A stretch of 64,000 nt of DNA, taken from assembly GCA_023525715.1 (NCBI GenBank), contig CM042011.1, positions 1,873,501-1,937,500 of the forward strand, in the 5' to 3' direction. The translations under genes and the position numbers were made by a program. Every line of letters begins with the position of its first letter. The stretch's first letter is position 1. The notes below the pieces were generated by a model. The model saw only the letters and a program-made list of their open reading frames with translations. It was not told the origin of the DNA and made no database searches. This stretch comes from Cichorium intybus (Eukaryota > Streptophyta > Magnoliopsida > Asterales > Asteraceae). Shown in pieces: positions 38,136 to 50,276 of the stretch.

Positions 38136-38730
38136 ATGAAGTCAAGATTCCACGGGACAGTGATTGACACTGAAGAATGAGTTACTATTTACGGGTAATT
38201 TTCAATTTATATCTATTCATCCCTCCCCGTATAGTTTTTATCTCTGCATGCTAAATTCTTGTTCATAAATCAACTATATCATAAAAGGATTTTAGGAATA
38301 AACAACTATTTATAGAGCTCATTTACTTGTAGTATCTGTTTGATGTGCCAATGCACTGTTATATAACTCCACATGTTTGTATTGATCTAGGGAGGAACCC
38401 GATTTGTGGGTTTCCTCCAGCAAACAAAGATTTGTTATGGAGGGAATTTGAAAAATGTGGTGTAATTTGCATACAGCGTCAGTCTGCGGCCATGAAGCGC
38501 TGATCAAGAACGGGATAAGACTAAATCCATCCTTGATCATTAGAGTGAAAAGATTCGATCCCGGTAGATATATGCCATTGCGTCGACGAAGAACTGCCAG
38601 AAGAACATCACGCCCCTCGACCTCTCTATCTCGTAATACTAACACCACTCAGTCTACTAGTAGTGTAACCTTAGCATACCCTGATAAATCACTCATCTCC
38701 GTAATTGTGGATTCGATTATTGGGTTTTAG
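38136..38730 (+). pseudogene. NUP35: NUP35-like nucleoporin fragment, copy 1
   Basis: Exon 1 (38,136 onward) reads MKSRFHGTVIDTEE*VTIYG, with TGA at 38,178-38,180 where the other copy and the family have Trp. After an intron, GFPPANKDLLWREFEKCGVI, QSAAMK, IKNGIRLNPSLIIRVKR and a tail ending DSIIGF* follow. EEWVTVYGF..REFEKCG and the final ..DLMFG helix are hallmarks of the RRM (MPPN) and C-terminal membrane-binding end of plant NUP35. Part of the RRM is deleted and a frameshift occurs after AAMK. The N-terminal half of NUP35 is absent. TAG at 38,728-38,730 ends the frame, and NDC1-like sequence begins shortly after. Confidence 0.75.
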
Positions 38731-38764
38731 TTTGCTTATTGTATTTTTGTTTAAAGTTGAGTGG

Positions 38765-40024
38765 AACAATGAAGACGAAATCGAAGCACCAAGAGTGATG
38801 ATCTTGAGACTAGGTGTCCCCGCAGTCACTAATCAGATTGGGATTGTTACTTTTGTTGCAATCCGTTCATTCAACCATTGTCTACTTTTTCGCGAAAACC
38901 GTCATTTTCTCACTTGCACCCCGAACCTTCTTACTCTCCGTCTATGCGCTCGTCATCTTCCAATTTTCTCTCCTTGTGTTCTCCTTTTTCTTCTTCAAGA
39001 CGTCCACTTGTCGCTTCGTTCGCAGAGATTCACCCAGGGTTAAATTAGCGCATCTAGCTTTTTTCGGGTTGTCTGTTTATATATCGGTTGCTTGCGTTTA
39101 TGGTTCTTAGCAATATGGAGCAGTAGTGTTAAGGGGATTTGTGGTTGGAGTTTTTTTTGGATTACATCACCATAGATGTGTATTTGATTTCCCCTTGGTA
39201 AATGCACAGTCTCTCAAACTGTTTAAAAAGGGCCGATTATGGTAGCACATATGTGAAACACCGGTAATCATAGAGCGTATTAGGAAGCTTTTGAATAAGC
39301 AATTTTTAATTTTTTTACCAATGTCTTGATTGATATTAAGTAGATTAAAATTGTTAATGAATTATGGTGTCTCGTTGTACTGTCATTTGAGGTTTTCTTT
39401 ACTGACGTATATGTTCATATTGATAACGGTCTTTTTTCTTCCGCTACAAATCAGGCGTTCTATAGGCGGTTATGAAAGCCATTTAACTTTCAAGTTATAT
39501 AGGCCTATATAACTTTTGGTTATGTCTTCAAGGGTCGACAAGCATTGGGGGGTCTTGTTCCAGACAGGTGAGTGTTGTTTGGAGTTCATCTGGTGGGAAC
39601 TAAACTGTCATTTGCTTCGAGTCGGTTCAATTTCTTATAAAGACATTCTTTCTATTAACCTCCATCAATATTTACTAATTTTCAAAAGTTGGGTTTGTAA
39701 GTGATTCTTACCGGGAGGTTCTTATTTATTCCTCCAAACACAACGCAATACCAGCTGCAAATACAAACCCAGCTGCCTATCTTCTTTTACTGTTTGAAGA
39801 AAAAGATTTAACAGAGTATGTGCGTAATCTTGCTTACCTCGACCTTTGTATGGTGAGTGAGTAATTTTGAGTGACGAGCTGCATTTTTAGAAAATACCGG
39901 TGCGACCTACAAAAGAGTGATGGATGTATGCCTGAAACCCTTAGAACAATTCACACAGGATTTGAGTGTGCCCAAACACTTACTTTTACTACTCAAAGAA
40001 CCATTTGATGATGAATATAAGGTG
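38765..40024 (+). pseudogene. NDC1: NDC1-like nucleoporin fragment, copy 1
   Basis: It encodes recognisable parts of the membrane nucleoporin NDC1: STIVYFFAKTVIFSLAP..VYALVIFQFSLLVFSFFFFK, SPRVKLAHLAFFGL..VYGS*QYGAV.LRGFV.GVFFGLHHHRCVFDFP, then exons with NLAYLDLCMV and YKRVMDVCLKPLEQFTQDLSVPK. Stops (for example TAG near 39,108) and frameshifts are present. The exon-intron layout is retained, so this is a DNA-level duplication and not a processed copy. It lies just downstream of the NUP35 fragment on the same strand. Confidence 0.7.
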
Positions 40025-40136
40025 TCTAAATGGTTAGATTATTCATCGTAAGATATAAAATACACGGCGCGGTTTGATAATAGTCTATAATCTATTTAAG
40101 CTTTCATCTTAAGATGTCTAAATGGTTAGATTATTC

Positions 40137-41661
40137 ACCTAATATTCATCATCAAATGGATTTTTGAGTAGTAAAACTAAGTGTTTGGGCACACTCAAAT
40201 CCTGTATGAGCTGTTCCAAGGGTTTCAGGCATACATCCATCACTCTTTTGTAGGTCGCACCGGTCTTTTCGAAAAATGCAGCTCGTCACGATGTCTCAAA
40301 ATTACTCACTCACCATACAAGGTCGAGGTAAGCAAGAATACGCACATACTCTGTTAAATCTTTTTTTCAATCAGTATAAGAAGATAGGCAGCTGGGTTTG
40401 TATTTGCAGTTGGTATTGCGTTGTGTTTGGAGGAATAAATAAGAACCTCCCGGTAAGAATCATTTACAAACCCAAGTTTTGAAAATTAGTAAATATTGAG
40501 GGAGGTTAATAGAAAGAATGTTTTTAAGAAATTGAACTGACTCGAAGAAAATGACGGTTTGTTCCCAACAGATGAACAATATTCATCACAAAAAAGAAAC
40601 CTGTCCGGAACAAGACCCCCGAATGCTAGCTGACCATTGAAGACATAACCAAAAATGGTCAGGAATAGGCCCACATAACTTGAAAGTTGAATGACTTTCA
40701 TAATCGTCTAAAAAAGCCTGATTTGTAGCGGAAGAAAAAAGACCGTTGTCAATATGAACATAAATGTCGGTAAAAGAAACCTCAATTGAGAGTACAACCA
40801 GACACCATAATTCATTAGCAATTTTAATCTACTTAATATCAATCAAGACATTGGTAAAATAAAAATTAAAACCCATCCAAATTGCTGATTCAAAAACTTC
40901 GTAATACGCTCTATGTTTACTACCGATAGTGCTTCACATATGTGGTGCCATAATCGGTATTTATAAACAGTTTGAGAGACTGTGCATTTATCAAGTAATT
41001 AGTATTTAATTGGAAGATGTTTACTCACCTAAAAGGAAATCAGAAAATACACATATCCGGTGACGTAATCCATAAAAAACTCCAAGCACAAATCCCCTTA
41101 ACGCTACTGCTCCATATTGCCGATAACCATAAACGCAAGCAACCGAGATACAAGCAGACAACCCAAAAAAAGTTAGATGCGCTAAGTTAACCCTGGGTGA
41201 AGCTCTGCGAACGAATCGACACGTGGATGTCTTGAAGTAGGAAAAGGGAGAACACAATGAGGGAAAATTGGAAGAAGACGAATGCATATACGATATAGAG
41301 GAGGCTGGTTCGCGGTGCAAATGAGAAAATGATAGTTTTCGCGAAAAAGTAGACGATGCTTGAATGTATCGAATGCGACAAAAGAAATCATTTCAATCTG
41401 ACAGTGACTGCGACAACACTTAGTCTCAAAATCATAACTCTTGGTGCTTCAATTTCATATTTGTTGTTCTATTCAACTTTAAGCAATAATACAATAAGCA
41501 AGCTAGAACCCAAAAATTAAATCCACAATTATGGGGAGGAGTGATTCAACAAGGTAAGCTAAGGTTACACTACTACTAGACTGAGTGATGTTAGTATTAC
41601 CAGATTGAGAGGTCGAGGGCATGATGATATTTGTTGACGTAATGGCATATCTACCGGGATC
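40137..41661 (-). pseudogene. NDC1: NUP35 tail and NDC1 fragment, inverted copy 2
   Basis: Reverse complement of about 38,557-40,024 with roughly 10% divergence by eye. On the minus strand it starts within the NUP35 C-terminal linker (GATCCCGGTAGATA), passes the NUP35 end (DLIFGF), and runs through NDC1 (IVYFFAKTIIFSFAPRTSLLYIVYAFVFFQF; SPRVNLAHLTFFGL; QYGAVALRGFVLGVFYGL) to the LAYLDL..YKRVMD exon. A frameshift lies between the two membrane segments near 41,225. With copy 1 it makes a hairpin with a spacer of about 110 bp. Confidence 0.75.
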
Positions 41662-43480
41662 AAGGCTATATCTAATAAACCGAACTGCACAGGCTATCTT
41701 ATATTAAAATTATATATACATAACTTTTACTATGTTGAAAGTTAATAAAATTTGTGAAGCGGGATTTCGAGTAGGGTTCCAAAAAAAATCCCCTTTTAGT
41801 TGTTCACGCTTCAGACCTTACTCTCATCTCTCTGTGGTGTTTAGAAATGTATTTAGGTTATTGTAATTTGACATTTTAAGATGGTATTTGTTACGTACTT
41901 ACTTTAATGGTTTTGATACTCTTTTCCACTTTTCTTAAAAGCGCACCAATGGAATGCGGTTAATAACTTCATAACCGCATTGTTCGGTTATTTGGTAGGA
42001 AAAACTGCATATGCGGTTATTGTCGAAAACCGCACCCTGCTCACCCTCACAGGGGATAACAATTTTTCATTTAGAAACTATTATTATTCATTTTTCGTTT
42101 TGGCATTGTTTCTTTTTCTTGTTATTATATTTGTTGGAACTTTTGAAGTTGTTTATTGAAAATTAGTTATATAAAGACTAATGTCAAAGTTGAAAATAGT
42201 TTATCAGAGTGTTAAACTAAAAGTAGTATGATTGTTGTAGGATACCCAGAGTACTCCCAACATTCCACTTTTCTGTAATAAAAAGAATCAGATTTCGGAT
42301 TCTTACATTCTAAAGTTTTTCATGTTCCCCGAGTACCTTTTTTCTAAGATTGCCAGAGACTTGTCATGTTAATTTGCTTTATGTTACATTGTTATACCTT
42401 AATTCTTTTTCTTGTTAATACAATGGACACATTGTGTTCGTTTGGTAAACTGAATTTGGCATGGTTAATGTTTTAGTAGGACATAATTTGAGACAATTCA
42501 AAGAGGTACACAATTAAAAGCTAATGAGAGACGATTCCGATGGCGATAGGCAATGTTATCGGGCATGGTACGAACCCAAGCAAAACAGTTGGAAGCTAAA
42601 AAAACCCCAACCAAAAGAAAATTTTCATGGCAATAATGGAGTTGTATTTTCCAATTAACAATGCATTGTTAAGAAAAGAAATGAAAATGTAAAGGTTCAA
42701 TACAAATAAGTGAAAGAAAGATACTTTGACAAACAAATAAGTTAGAGTACATTACTATTCTTGCATTTTCCATATTATACTAAACACAATGATGCTACAA
42801 CAAACAAATAAATTAAAGTACGTTGCTATGACTTGCAATTCTATTCTCTCATTATTCTACACAAACATAATGAAAAAAAGGAACACAACATTGTTTAGCT
42901 GTCAATATCGCCTCTAAATATTGGTATACTGAGAACCAAGCATCCAATTCTTCCAAAACCTGCATAATTGTAACTTTCAAATTAGCAGTACAATGTCGTA
43001 ATAGCAAAAAGAGTATGAAAGGACATTGCTATAATGGAGTATAATGGAAAAACCGAAAACGGGATGCTATAATTAACAAATATAAGAAAGTACGTTGTTA
43101 TTTCTGGTATTTAGGCTTATCTTATATAAAGAATTACGTCGTTGTTTCCGGTATATAGGCCTTTTCAAAACTTGCTTTTAAGTTTACTTTATTACTTATA
43201 AACCTGAGGGGCATAAGGGGATAAATTTAAATGAAAAAAAGGAATTAAAAAAAACATTTCCACGTTAGGGGTAAAAACGGATTAAATTATTTTATAAAAT
43301 AAAATTGTGAAATATCTAGAAACTTATAAGGTAAAAAATGGAATACATGAAAAAAGCATTGTATTTTTTTTGATAATTTCTTTCTAAGGCATGGTACTTT
43401 GTAAATCCACGAAATTACAACGTAGCAGTTTCAATTTCTTTCTCATTAAAGATAATCTGCTATATTTTCATATCATTCCT
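41662..43480. other. 3' flank of the duplicated nucleoporin block
   Basis: From about 42,062 to 43,010 this sequence is homologous to about 63,160-63,970, downstream of copy 3, showing that the duplication extends beyond the genes. 41,940-42,050 contains several copies of TGCGGTTAT/AACCGCA. No coding frame is supported. Confidence 0.6.
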
Positions 43481-43490
43481 TGAAAAGATA

Positions 43491-43726
<236 letters not shown>

Positions 43727-43730
<4 letters not shown>

Positions 43731-44028
43731 TCTTTTGGGATCTCAAATATTTTGTTTTTAAAATTGTGACTTAATGCATTAAGTCGCTTATATATAAGAC
43801 ATTTCGTCAATTTTTTTTTTTTTTAAAAAAGTTGATTTTTTTTAAGATGCACATATGCACATTTGCACAAAAATGCACATATGCACATTTCGTATATGCA
43901 CATTTTTTTTCAATTTCTTTTAAAAAAGATCTTAAATATAAACGACTTAGTGCATTAAGTCATTTTTTTTGAAAAATAAAAATTAGGTTAAGAGATCTCA
44001 CGAATATTTGGGATCCCACAAGATCCTG

Positions 44029-44032
<4 letters not shown>
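43727..44032. mobile_element. Small TIR element between (GA)n and (TA)n
   Basis: Left end AGGTTCTTTTGGGATCTC and right end GGATCCCACAAGATCCT are imperfect inverted repeats that extend into AAATATT. The right end aligns with the right end of the 44.3-52.3-kb element (TTAAG..ATCTCA..GAATATTTG). The right flank is a (TA)n array. It also holds TTAATGCATTAAGTC-type and TGCACATATGCAC-type short palindromes (43,775-43,960). Confidence 0.5.
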
Positions 44033-44073
<41 letters not shown>

Positions 44074-44287
44074 CTTTTGGATCATTATTTTTTTTATAAT
44101 GAAACAATGATCTACAAAATAAATTTTTTTGTGGATCATTACTGTTTCTCAATGATCCAATTTTTTTGGATCATGATATAGTACTATTCTCGATTTTATG
44201 ATTTGTATTTTTTTTTTATTTTTTTTCAATTTTTTTAAGGTCTCCTTACGAGTCCTTACCGAAAAATGAGTCCTCAACGGAACGGGA

Positions 44288-44322
<35 letters not shown>
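44033..44322. repeat. (TA)n arrays around a 220-bp fragment
   Basis: TA arrays at 44,033-44,071 and 44,291-44,322 flank a 220-bp piece rich in TGGATCATTA motifs. Its right end, AACGGAACGGGACC, read in reverse, resembles the ends of the neighbouring TIR elements (GG..C..TTGAGGACTC). It is probably another, truncated member of the same (TA)n-associated family. Confidence 0.6.
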
Positions 44323-44323
<1 letters not shown>

Positions 44324-44540
44324 TATTGAGAACTCAAAAAACCCTGAGATCTTGAGAACCAAATCTGAATCATTAGATCAAAATTTTAAATGGCTAGGAT
44401 TGATAATGGCAATTCTGTAGTTAATAGTAAGACTAATTGTGTATTTGACTTTTTAAACAAGCTGTCAAGGATAGTTTTGGAATAATAAAGAAATCATATT
44501 AGGAAGCTCCTTATGTCACGCATCAGATCATATCACACCC

Positions 44541-44700
<160 letters not shown>

Positions 44701-45201
44701 ACTTTCTCGTGGTCTTCCTCACCACCTCCATGCCCTAGCCACCGTTTCTTCTCCTTCCTCATCTCTCTGCGATCACAAAATAACCCAATCACCAAAATAA
44801 CCAATAACCATCGGCGCCGCCACCGTCGACTTATTACACGCGTACCCTAGTCGTCGTCTTCTCCAATCGGCTTCTCCAACCTCATCGCCGATTTTCAATC
44901 AGGAGGAGCATCCGATGAACCCATTAACACTACTCACCCATTAACACTACTCACCCCTGCCTCCATCTATTTACGATAAACCTTAAACCTTCGATAGGCA
45001 TTTAAGGGACAATCATTAGTAGACGTGTGTAAGTATATATGATTTACAGTCATCTTACGGTTTTGTTGACTACTTTGACCGCTATTGTGCTGCTCTTGCT
45101 ATTGTGACTCTAAATGGAAGACATCTGTAAATATATATGATTTAAATGTCTGCTTTCTTTTATTCTCATTTGAAATTGCTTTTAACTTTATGTATGTGCA
45201 G

Positions 45202-45848
45202 GTTTGGTGGCATGTTTGGTCAACCTGAAATCACAGATGCCACATTGTTTGCTTGGTTCTCTGTATATTCCACTTGCTCGTAAACCCTACTTTCTCTCAC
45301 TTCCCATTTTTTAGTTGTATAATAATAATAATAATAATTACTATTATCGTATTATATAAATGATTTTATATTTGAAATTTTGGAAAGTGATGCAAGAGTG
45401 ATGTGGGATCAAAAACCGGGGCGATCCAGGGGATTTGGTTTCGTTTCTTTTAGGCCTCAACAAGAGGCTCAAAGTGCAATCAATGATATGAATGGTAAGG
45501 AATTTACCTTTTTACGGTTTTACCTTTGTTTTCATTTGGATTATTTTTTAATTAATTTAAATTGTAGGGAAATGGCTTGGAAGCAAGCAAATTCGTTGCA
45601 ATTGGGCAGCAAAAGGTGCTGGAACAGATGACAAACAAAATTCAGATTCTAAAAGTATTGTTGAACTCACAAATGGAACATCAGGTTAATACATATAATC
45701 TTTTAATTTGTTTATTCCAAAAATAAGTAGATTATTATTGTTATTATTTACTCAAATTCTTGTATTTTGTTCAGATGATGGTCAAGAAAAGACTAATAGT
45801 GAAGATGCTCCAGGGAACAATCCTCAATATACAACTGTTTCTGTTTGA
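45202..45848 (+). pseudogene. UBP1: Captured UBP1-type RNA-binding protein fragment (RRM2 and linker)
   Basis: Four exons join in frame with GT-AG introns: 45202-45279, 45388-45494, 45568-45684, 45775-45848 (TGA 45846-45848). They encode PEITDATLFAWFSVYSTCS, DARVMWDQKPGRSRGFGFVSF (RNP1 core RGFGFVSF), the GKWLGSKQIRCNWAAKGAG end of the RRM, and the linker with NPQYTTV. In UBP1 proteins, oligouridylate-binding regulators of pre-mRNA and stress granules, TTV is followed by YVGNLAPEV of RRM3; here it runs into SV-stop. The first and third RRMs are absent, so this is a gene piece inside a TIR element. The frame is open, so a short one-RRM product is conceivable. Confidence 0.85.
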
Positions 45849-45889
45849 ATTGAAAATCAATAATAATCGATGGTTTCCAATTTCTATTT

Positions 45890-46305
45890 GAATCGAGTGT
45901 ATATGCCTAAATGCATACATGTGCATATCTTCATGTATAGTTGGGTGCATATGTGCATATAGGTGCATAAATTTATAAGCATATATGCATGTATGCATAT
46001 TTGTTCATAAATATGTTTGCGCATATGTGCATATATTTCGTTTGTGCATAAATTTATATTTTTACATGTATATTAGTGCATATGTGCATATGTGCACATA
46101 TGCATAAGGTATGTGCACATCTGTATAAATTACATTATATACTTTACTTGCACACCCAATGTCAATGAGTTTTTGTTATTTCTCAAGTAATTGTTGCTGG
46201 TACATGTGCAAAAACGTGTGTACATATGTGTGCATATGTGCACATGAGTGCATATGTGCACATGTGCACATATGCATATGTGCACATGTGTGTATGTGCA
46301 TAGGT
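45890..46305. repeat. Degenerate TGCATATGTGCACATATGCA repeat
   Basis: An interrupted tract of overlapping TGCATATG and TGTGCACAT units, each palindromic. The tract is cut by the LTR element at 46,311 and continues at 51,513-51,640. Confidence 0.8.
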
Positions 46306-46310
46306 GTACA

Positions 46311-47546
46311 TGTAACACCCGGATTTTAACACAAAGTATACCAAAAAATTTCCTTACAAAAGTAGGGGTACATTTATATTAAACAAACGGAATACAAGTA
46401 GTTATCAACAAATCTTGTTTAATACCGAATTTTCCCAAGATCAAGCCGGGTATTACAATTCTTCAATTCTTAATCCTCACGCATCTCGTTACCTCTTTCT
46501 GAACTACTAAGACCTGAAACTCAATTTAACATACTACGGGTAAGCTATTAAAGCTTAGTGAGTAACATCAACAAAATAGTTTCATATAACAACATTTCAT
46601 CATAGAGATACTGAGTAAATAGGACCCATACAGTCCAAGTAATTGAGATCCACACAATCTCATAGTAGAACCCATACAGTTCAGCAGGTAGAGATCCACA
46701 CAATCTCATGATAGGACCCATACAGTCCAGTGTTTAACTGACATTTATACATTACATAGCAACAAGCAGACAATGTATAGCAACGTGATTATGTCACTCA
46801 CCTGAGTATAGTTCTTTCCGGATATTCTACGGCTTAAGACTTCTTCTTCCAACTTATGACCCTTCGTCGGGATCTATAACTCCTTCGTTAGGCTTTCGAG
46901 CTTCTTCCGCTCACTTGCTTACATTATAGTGCTTAGAAACCTCTATATATTGGATTGAGATTTGTTGGTGTAGTTTATGAGATGCTTTGGGGGGTATTTA
47001 TACTTGAATTCTTGAATAAAAAATGGCATGACATTTTTGACAAAAGATTTTAATAATATAACTTTGTTGAAATTAAAGGCCTTCTAGAATCAGTCTGTTC
47101 AAGACTGGTTTAGCCGACCTTAAACAAATTAAATTCACGTTTTTATTTGATATTCAGAATATTTATCTCAATACCTTTCCAGGGACGTATAGTACGTATT
47201 TATACGATTTTTCTATGATTTATTTTGAATTTTTGAAAACAGACTATCTAATCTGTCAATTTCGAACTAATCAGTGAAGATTGTAATTTTTACCATAGAT
47301 AATGCCATTTTCAATCTTACTATTATTTTTGGTAATTGTACTATACTCCATTTGTAAACGTTTTGCACTGGTTTGAGGTCCAAATAATTTTCCTAGAATT
47401 AATTATGATTTTTCTAAAAACTGCACAAAATGCTGATTTTTATATAAAATTGTAACTAAAGTTTTTCTTAGCTTTATAACTACCAAAAATCATAGAATTC
47501 ACAAATAATTATAAATAAATGAAATAACTGAAATACGGGTCTTACA
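46311..47546 (-). repeat. 3' LTR of the RWP-RK-carrying element
   Basis: 1236 bp, paired with 50,277-51,512. It begins TGTAACACCCGG on the plus strand and contains tandem GACCCATACAGTCCA / GATCCACACAATCTC units near 46,620-46,730. Confidence 0.92.
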
Positions 47547-47817
47547 AGTCTCCCTCACTTATAAGAATTTCGTCCCCGAAATTCAATTCTAGCATTAAAA
47601 ATTCTTTCAACTATCTCTGCTTTCAGAAGATATACTTTTTATTTCAAAAGTATTTTCATTATCTCGTTCTAACCGAAGTCAAGCGGCGAATTTTGAAAAA
47701 AAATGTCACTTAGTTAGTGAAAAGTCGCATCTACTGTAGTTAGTTTGAATTTCGGTAATTAAAACGTGAGGTGTCCTTTCAGTTCCGTGTGTCCTTTCGG
47801 TTCCAGCTGCAAGATAC

Positions 47818-47826
47818 TATATATAC
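47818..47826 (+). promoter_or_regulatory. TATA box of the captured RWP-RK gene
   Basis: CTATATATA lies about 100 bp upstream of the ATG at 47,923 and downstream of a short direct repeat (GTGTCCTTTC.GTTCC). It suggests that the captured fragment included the core promoter. Confidence 0.5.
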
Positions 47827-47922
47827 AGGTATGTAGTATCATTCATTTACACATTCATTTTCAGTCTCATCCTCTCTTATCACTAATTTATTCATAAACG
47901 AACTCATATTTAAAGCTGAGTC

Positions 47923-49554
47923 ATGGAAAACAGATCTTCAATGGGCGATCCGTCGAACCCTGGACCTGGTTTTCCGCAAAGAGAGGGTACTTCAAACCAA
48001 GCATTCTTAATAGAGTTCGATGACTCTAACATTCTAGACATCTATCATTCATACTTCGATTACCTTTCTAATATTCTGTTTGATTTTGAATTATGGTACA
48101 GTCTTCCAGATATACTACCAATAGAGCATCTCCACGATGAGCCAGAGATTTTTCCCGAGTTGAACATTAACTCAGATGATCCGGTGCATGCATCTGACTT
48201 TGCACTTGATCAGACTCCATGCCTTCTACCAGGTTAAATTCTTTTGAGTGATCCATTTATAAGTATTCTATTTTTTTTATCATTTGACATGTGTTATTTG
48301 TAGACCCATTTGTGGATGGTCTAACTGAGTACAATCCATTCATGGACGTGCACCCAACAAGCAGTGAGTTTGTCCCCATGAATCAAGAATTCATGGCTGG
48401 TATTTAGGATGAGAATCAATTACATAGGACTCATAACATAAATATTGAATTGAATCCCGAGTTTGGGGTTGATTTTCAATATCAAGATCATCTTCGGTTG
48501 ATTCAAAGGAATCTAGAAGGATTTCAGAATCCTGAGATTTTAGTTGAAAACCAATAATTATTACCGATAGAGGCCACTAATTTTGATGAATCAATGTCCA
48601 TCTTTGGGTCAGAAAATCAGGATCATGTTCAAATGATCCAGAATGATAACAATACAATTGGATTTGAACCTTCTAGTTCAGAAAACATAGCAGGTGGCAG
48701 TGGAAGAGGTTTCAGACATTTATTAAGTAGAGAAATAATAGCTGAACACTTTAACGAACCAATTGAGAAAGCTGCGAAGGAACTCAACATTGGAACGACA
48801 CAATTAAAAAAACGCTGTAGAGAATTAGGTATCAATCATTGGCCCCAACGACAACTTACGAGTTTGCAAACTCTTATTGATCGTGCTGAGGTAAAGAACT
48901 ACATTTTTTTATTTCCTTTGTATCATAAGGTTGGAATTACTAAAGTTATTTGTGCCACAGGAATTTGGTAATGAATTTATTGAGGCAACAGAATTATCGG
49001 GAGATTTAATACCCAACCTAAAAAAAGAAAAAGAAGGGATAATTGAAGGGTCACAATCAGGTCTAACAGACGGCACCAAGAAGCTAATACAAGCTGCTCA
49101 TAAGGTTGTATTTAGGAAAAGAAAATTTCAGGAAAAGGGGGAAACTTCATCAAGAACTCATACACAGCAGCAATCTCTGCCATCTAATTCTGGTATGAGT
49201 AGTATTAACCCTGGTTTACTCGAGCCTTCGAGTGAGGAGAATTTTGGAGGCTTTATAAGTGACCTAGCCTGGGTTCCTCCTTCTTATAGCTACCCCCAAC
49301 TGGTTCCGAATTGGAACCCTTCCTCATCACTGTCCTGTTTACACACGCCCCAAATGAGTCAACATTTAGCCCCTAATCATGGGGTTATGGGTTCCAACCC
49401 TATCGAGACCCCATACCTTGGAGCTCCTCCTCTAGTAACTGAAAACATACCCCTTCCAAATCCTTAAGAAGGTACAAGTCAACCTAATGATGACAAAGAG
49501 TGGAGTGTAGAAGATCTTTTCTCACTTCCTTCTGATTCTCCGGTTGAGGATTAG
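47923..49554 (+). pseudogene. RWP-RK (RKD-like) transcription factor inside an LTR element
   Basis: Three exons keep phase across GT-AG introns: 47923-48232, 48304-48890, 48961-49554. The N-terminus is acidic (FDDSNILDIYHSYFDYL). The RWP-RK domain is at about 48,720-48,890: LLSREIIAEHFNEPIEKAAKELNIGTTQLKKRCRELGI. The diagnostic RWPxRK is changed to HWPQRQ, which would weaken DNA contact. The C-terminus is Pro/Ser-rich and ends SVEDLFSLPSDSP. In-frame stops occur at 48,405-48,407 (TAG, GI*DENQ), in ENQ*LLP near 48,556 (TAA) and at 49,465-49,467 (TAA), so the full product cannot be made. RKD proteins control egg-cell and early embryo programmes. The gene is antisense to its host retroelement. 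Confidence 0.85.
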
Positions 49555-50261
49555 TAGTTTTGTAAACTTTTCATAATGTATTAATATAAAGTTATAGTAA
49601 TGAATTAAATATATCGACGTGTTACTATAATTTTAATGATTTCATCGTTTCTATATAATATTCATGTTGTTCCGTAAATTTTGTATTCCTCCCCCACTTG
49701 GACTAAAGTCCAAGTCCGTTACTTTGATTTATTATTATTTTCTTTTAGAAAATATGTGACCCAAACTATCACCCTAGTTGTTCTCACTGAACCTAAGATC
49801 ACCATTCAACAATAGAATGGTAAAAGACTAACACATTTCATTAACACTCACATCTAATGTTCTAATTATTTATACTCTCAACTCATTTGACCAATCCGTC
49901 GATCCTGTGCTTTCGATTGTAGGAGCTCTACTACTACCTTCCACACCTATCAATGTCCGTTCGAAGACCCGTCTCGAAATATCCAATTCGCTTCTCACCG
50001 GTATCTCCAATACATATGCCCTTACAAGCATATGCCAACACTTTCCTAGAATACCAGGACTCTCACCCCGATCCTGCTACTCTAACTAATACGGAGCTTT
50101 CTCTGATGATGACGAGTCGCCTTGGTAATGCTTCTTAAAGGCTTTATCCTAATAATGAATATACCAATAATTATAGTTACTATTCTACTTAAGCAACTAT
50201 TTATACTCTCACTGTTTAAGTCTAGAGTCTTACTACTAAGATCTAGTTCACTTAAACCACG
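49555..50261. other. Internal region of the LTR element downstream of RWP-RK
   Basis: Likely 3' flank of the captured gene (to about 49,680) followed by sequence next to the primer site. A 60-codon frame at 49,953-50,138 (plus strand) has no recognisable motif. On the minus strand no gag-like protein was recognised. Confidence 0.45.
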
Positions 50262-50276
50262 GCTCTGATACCAACT

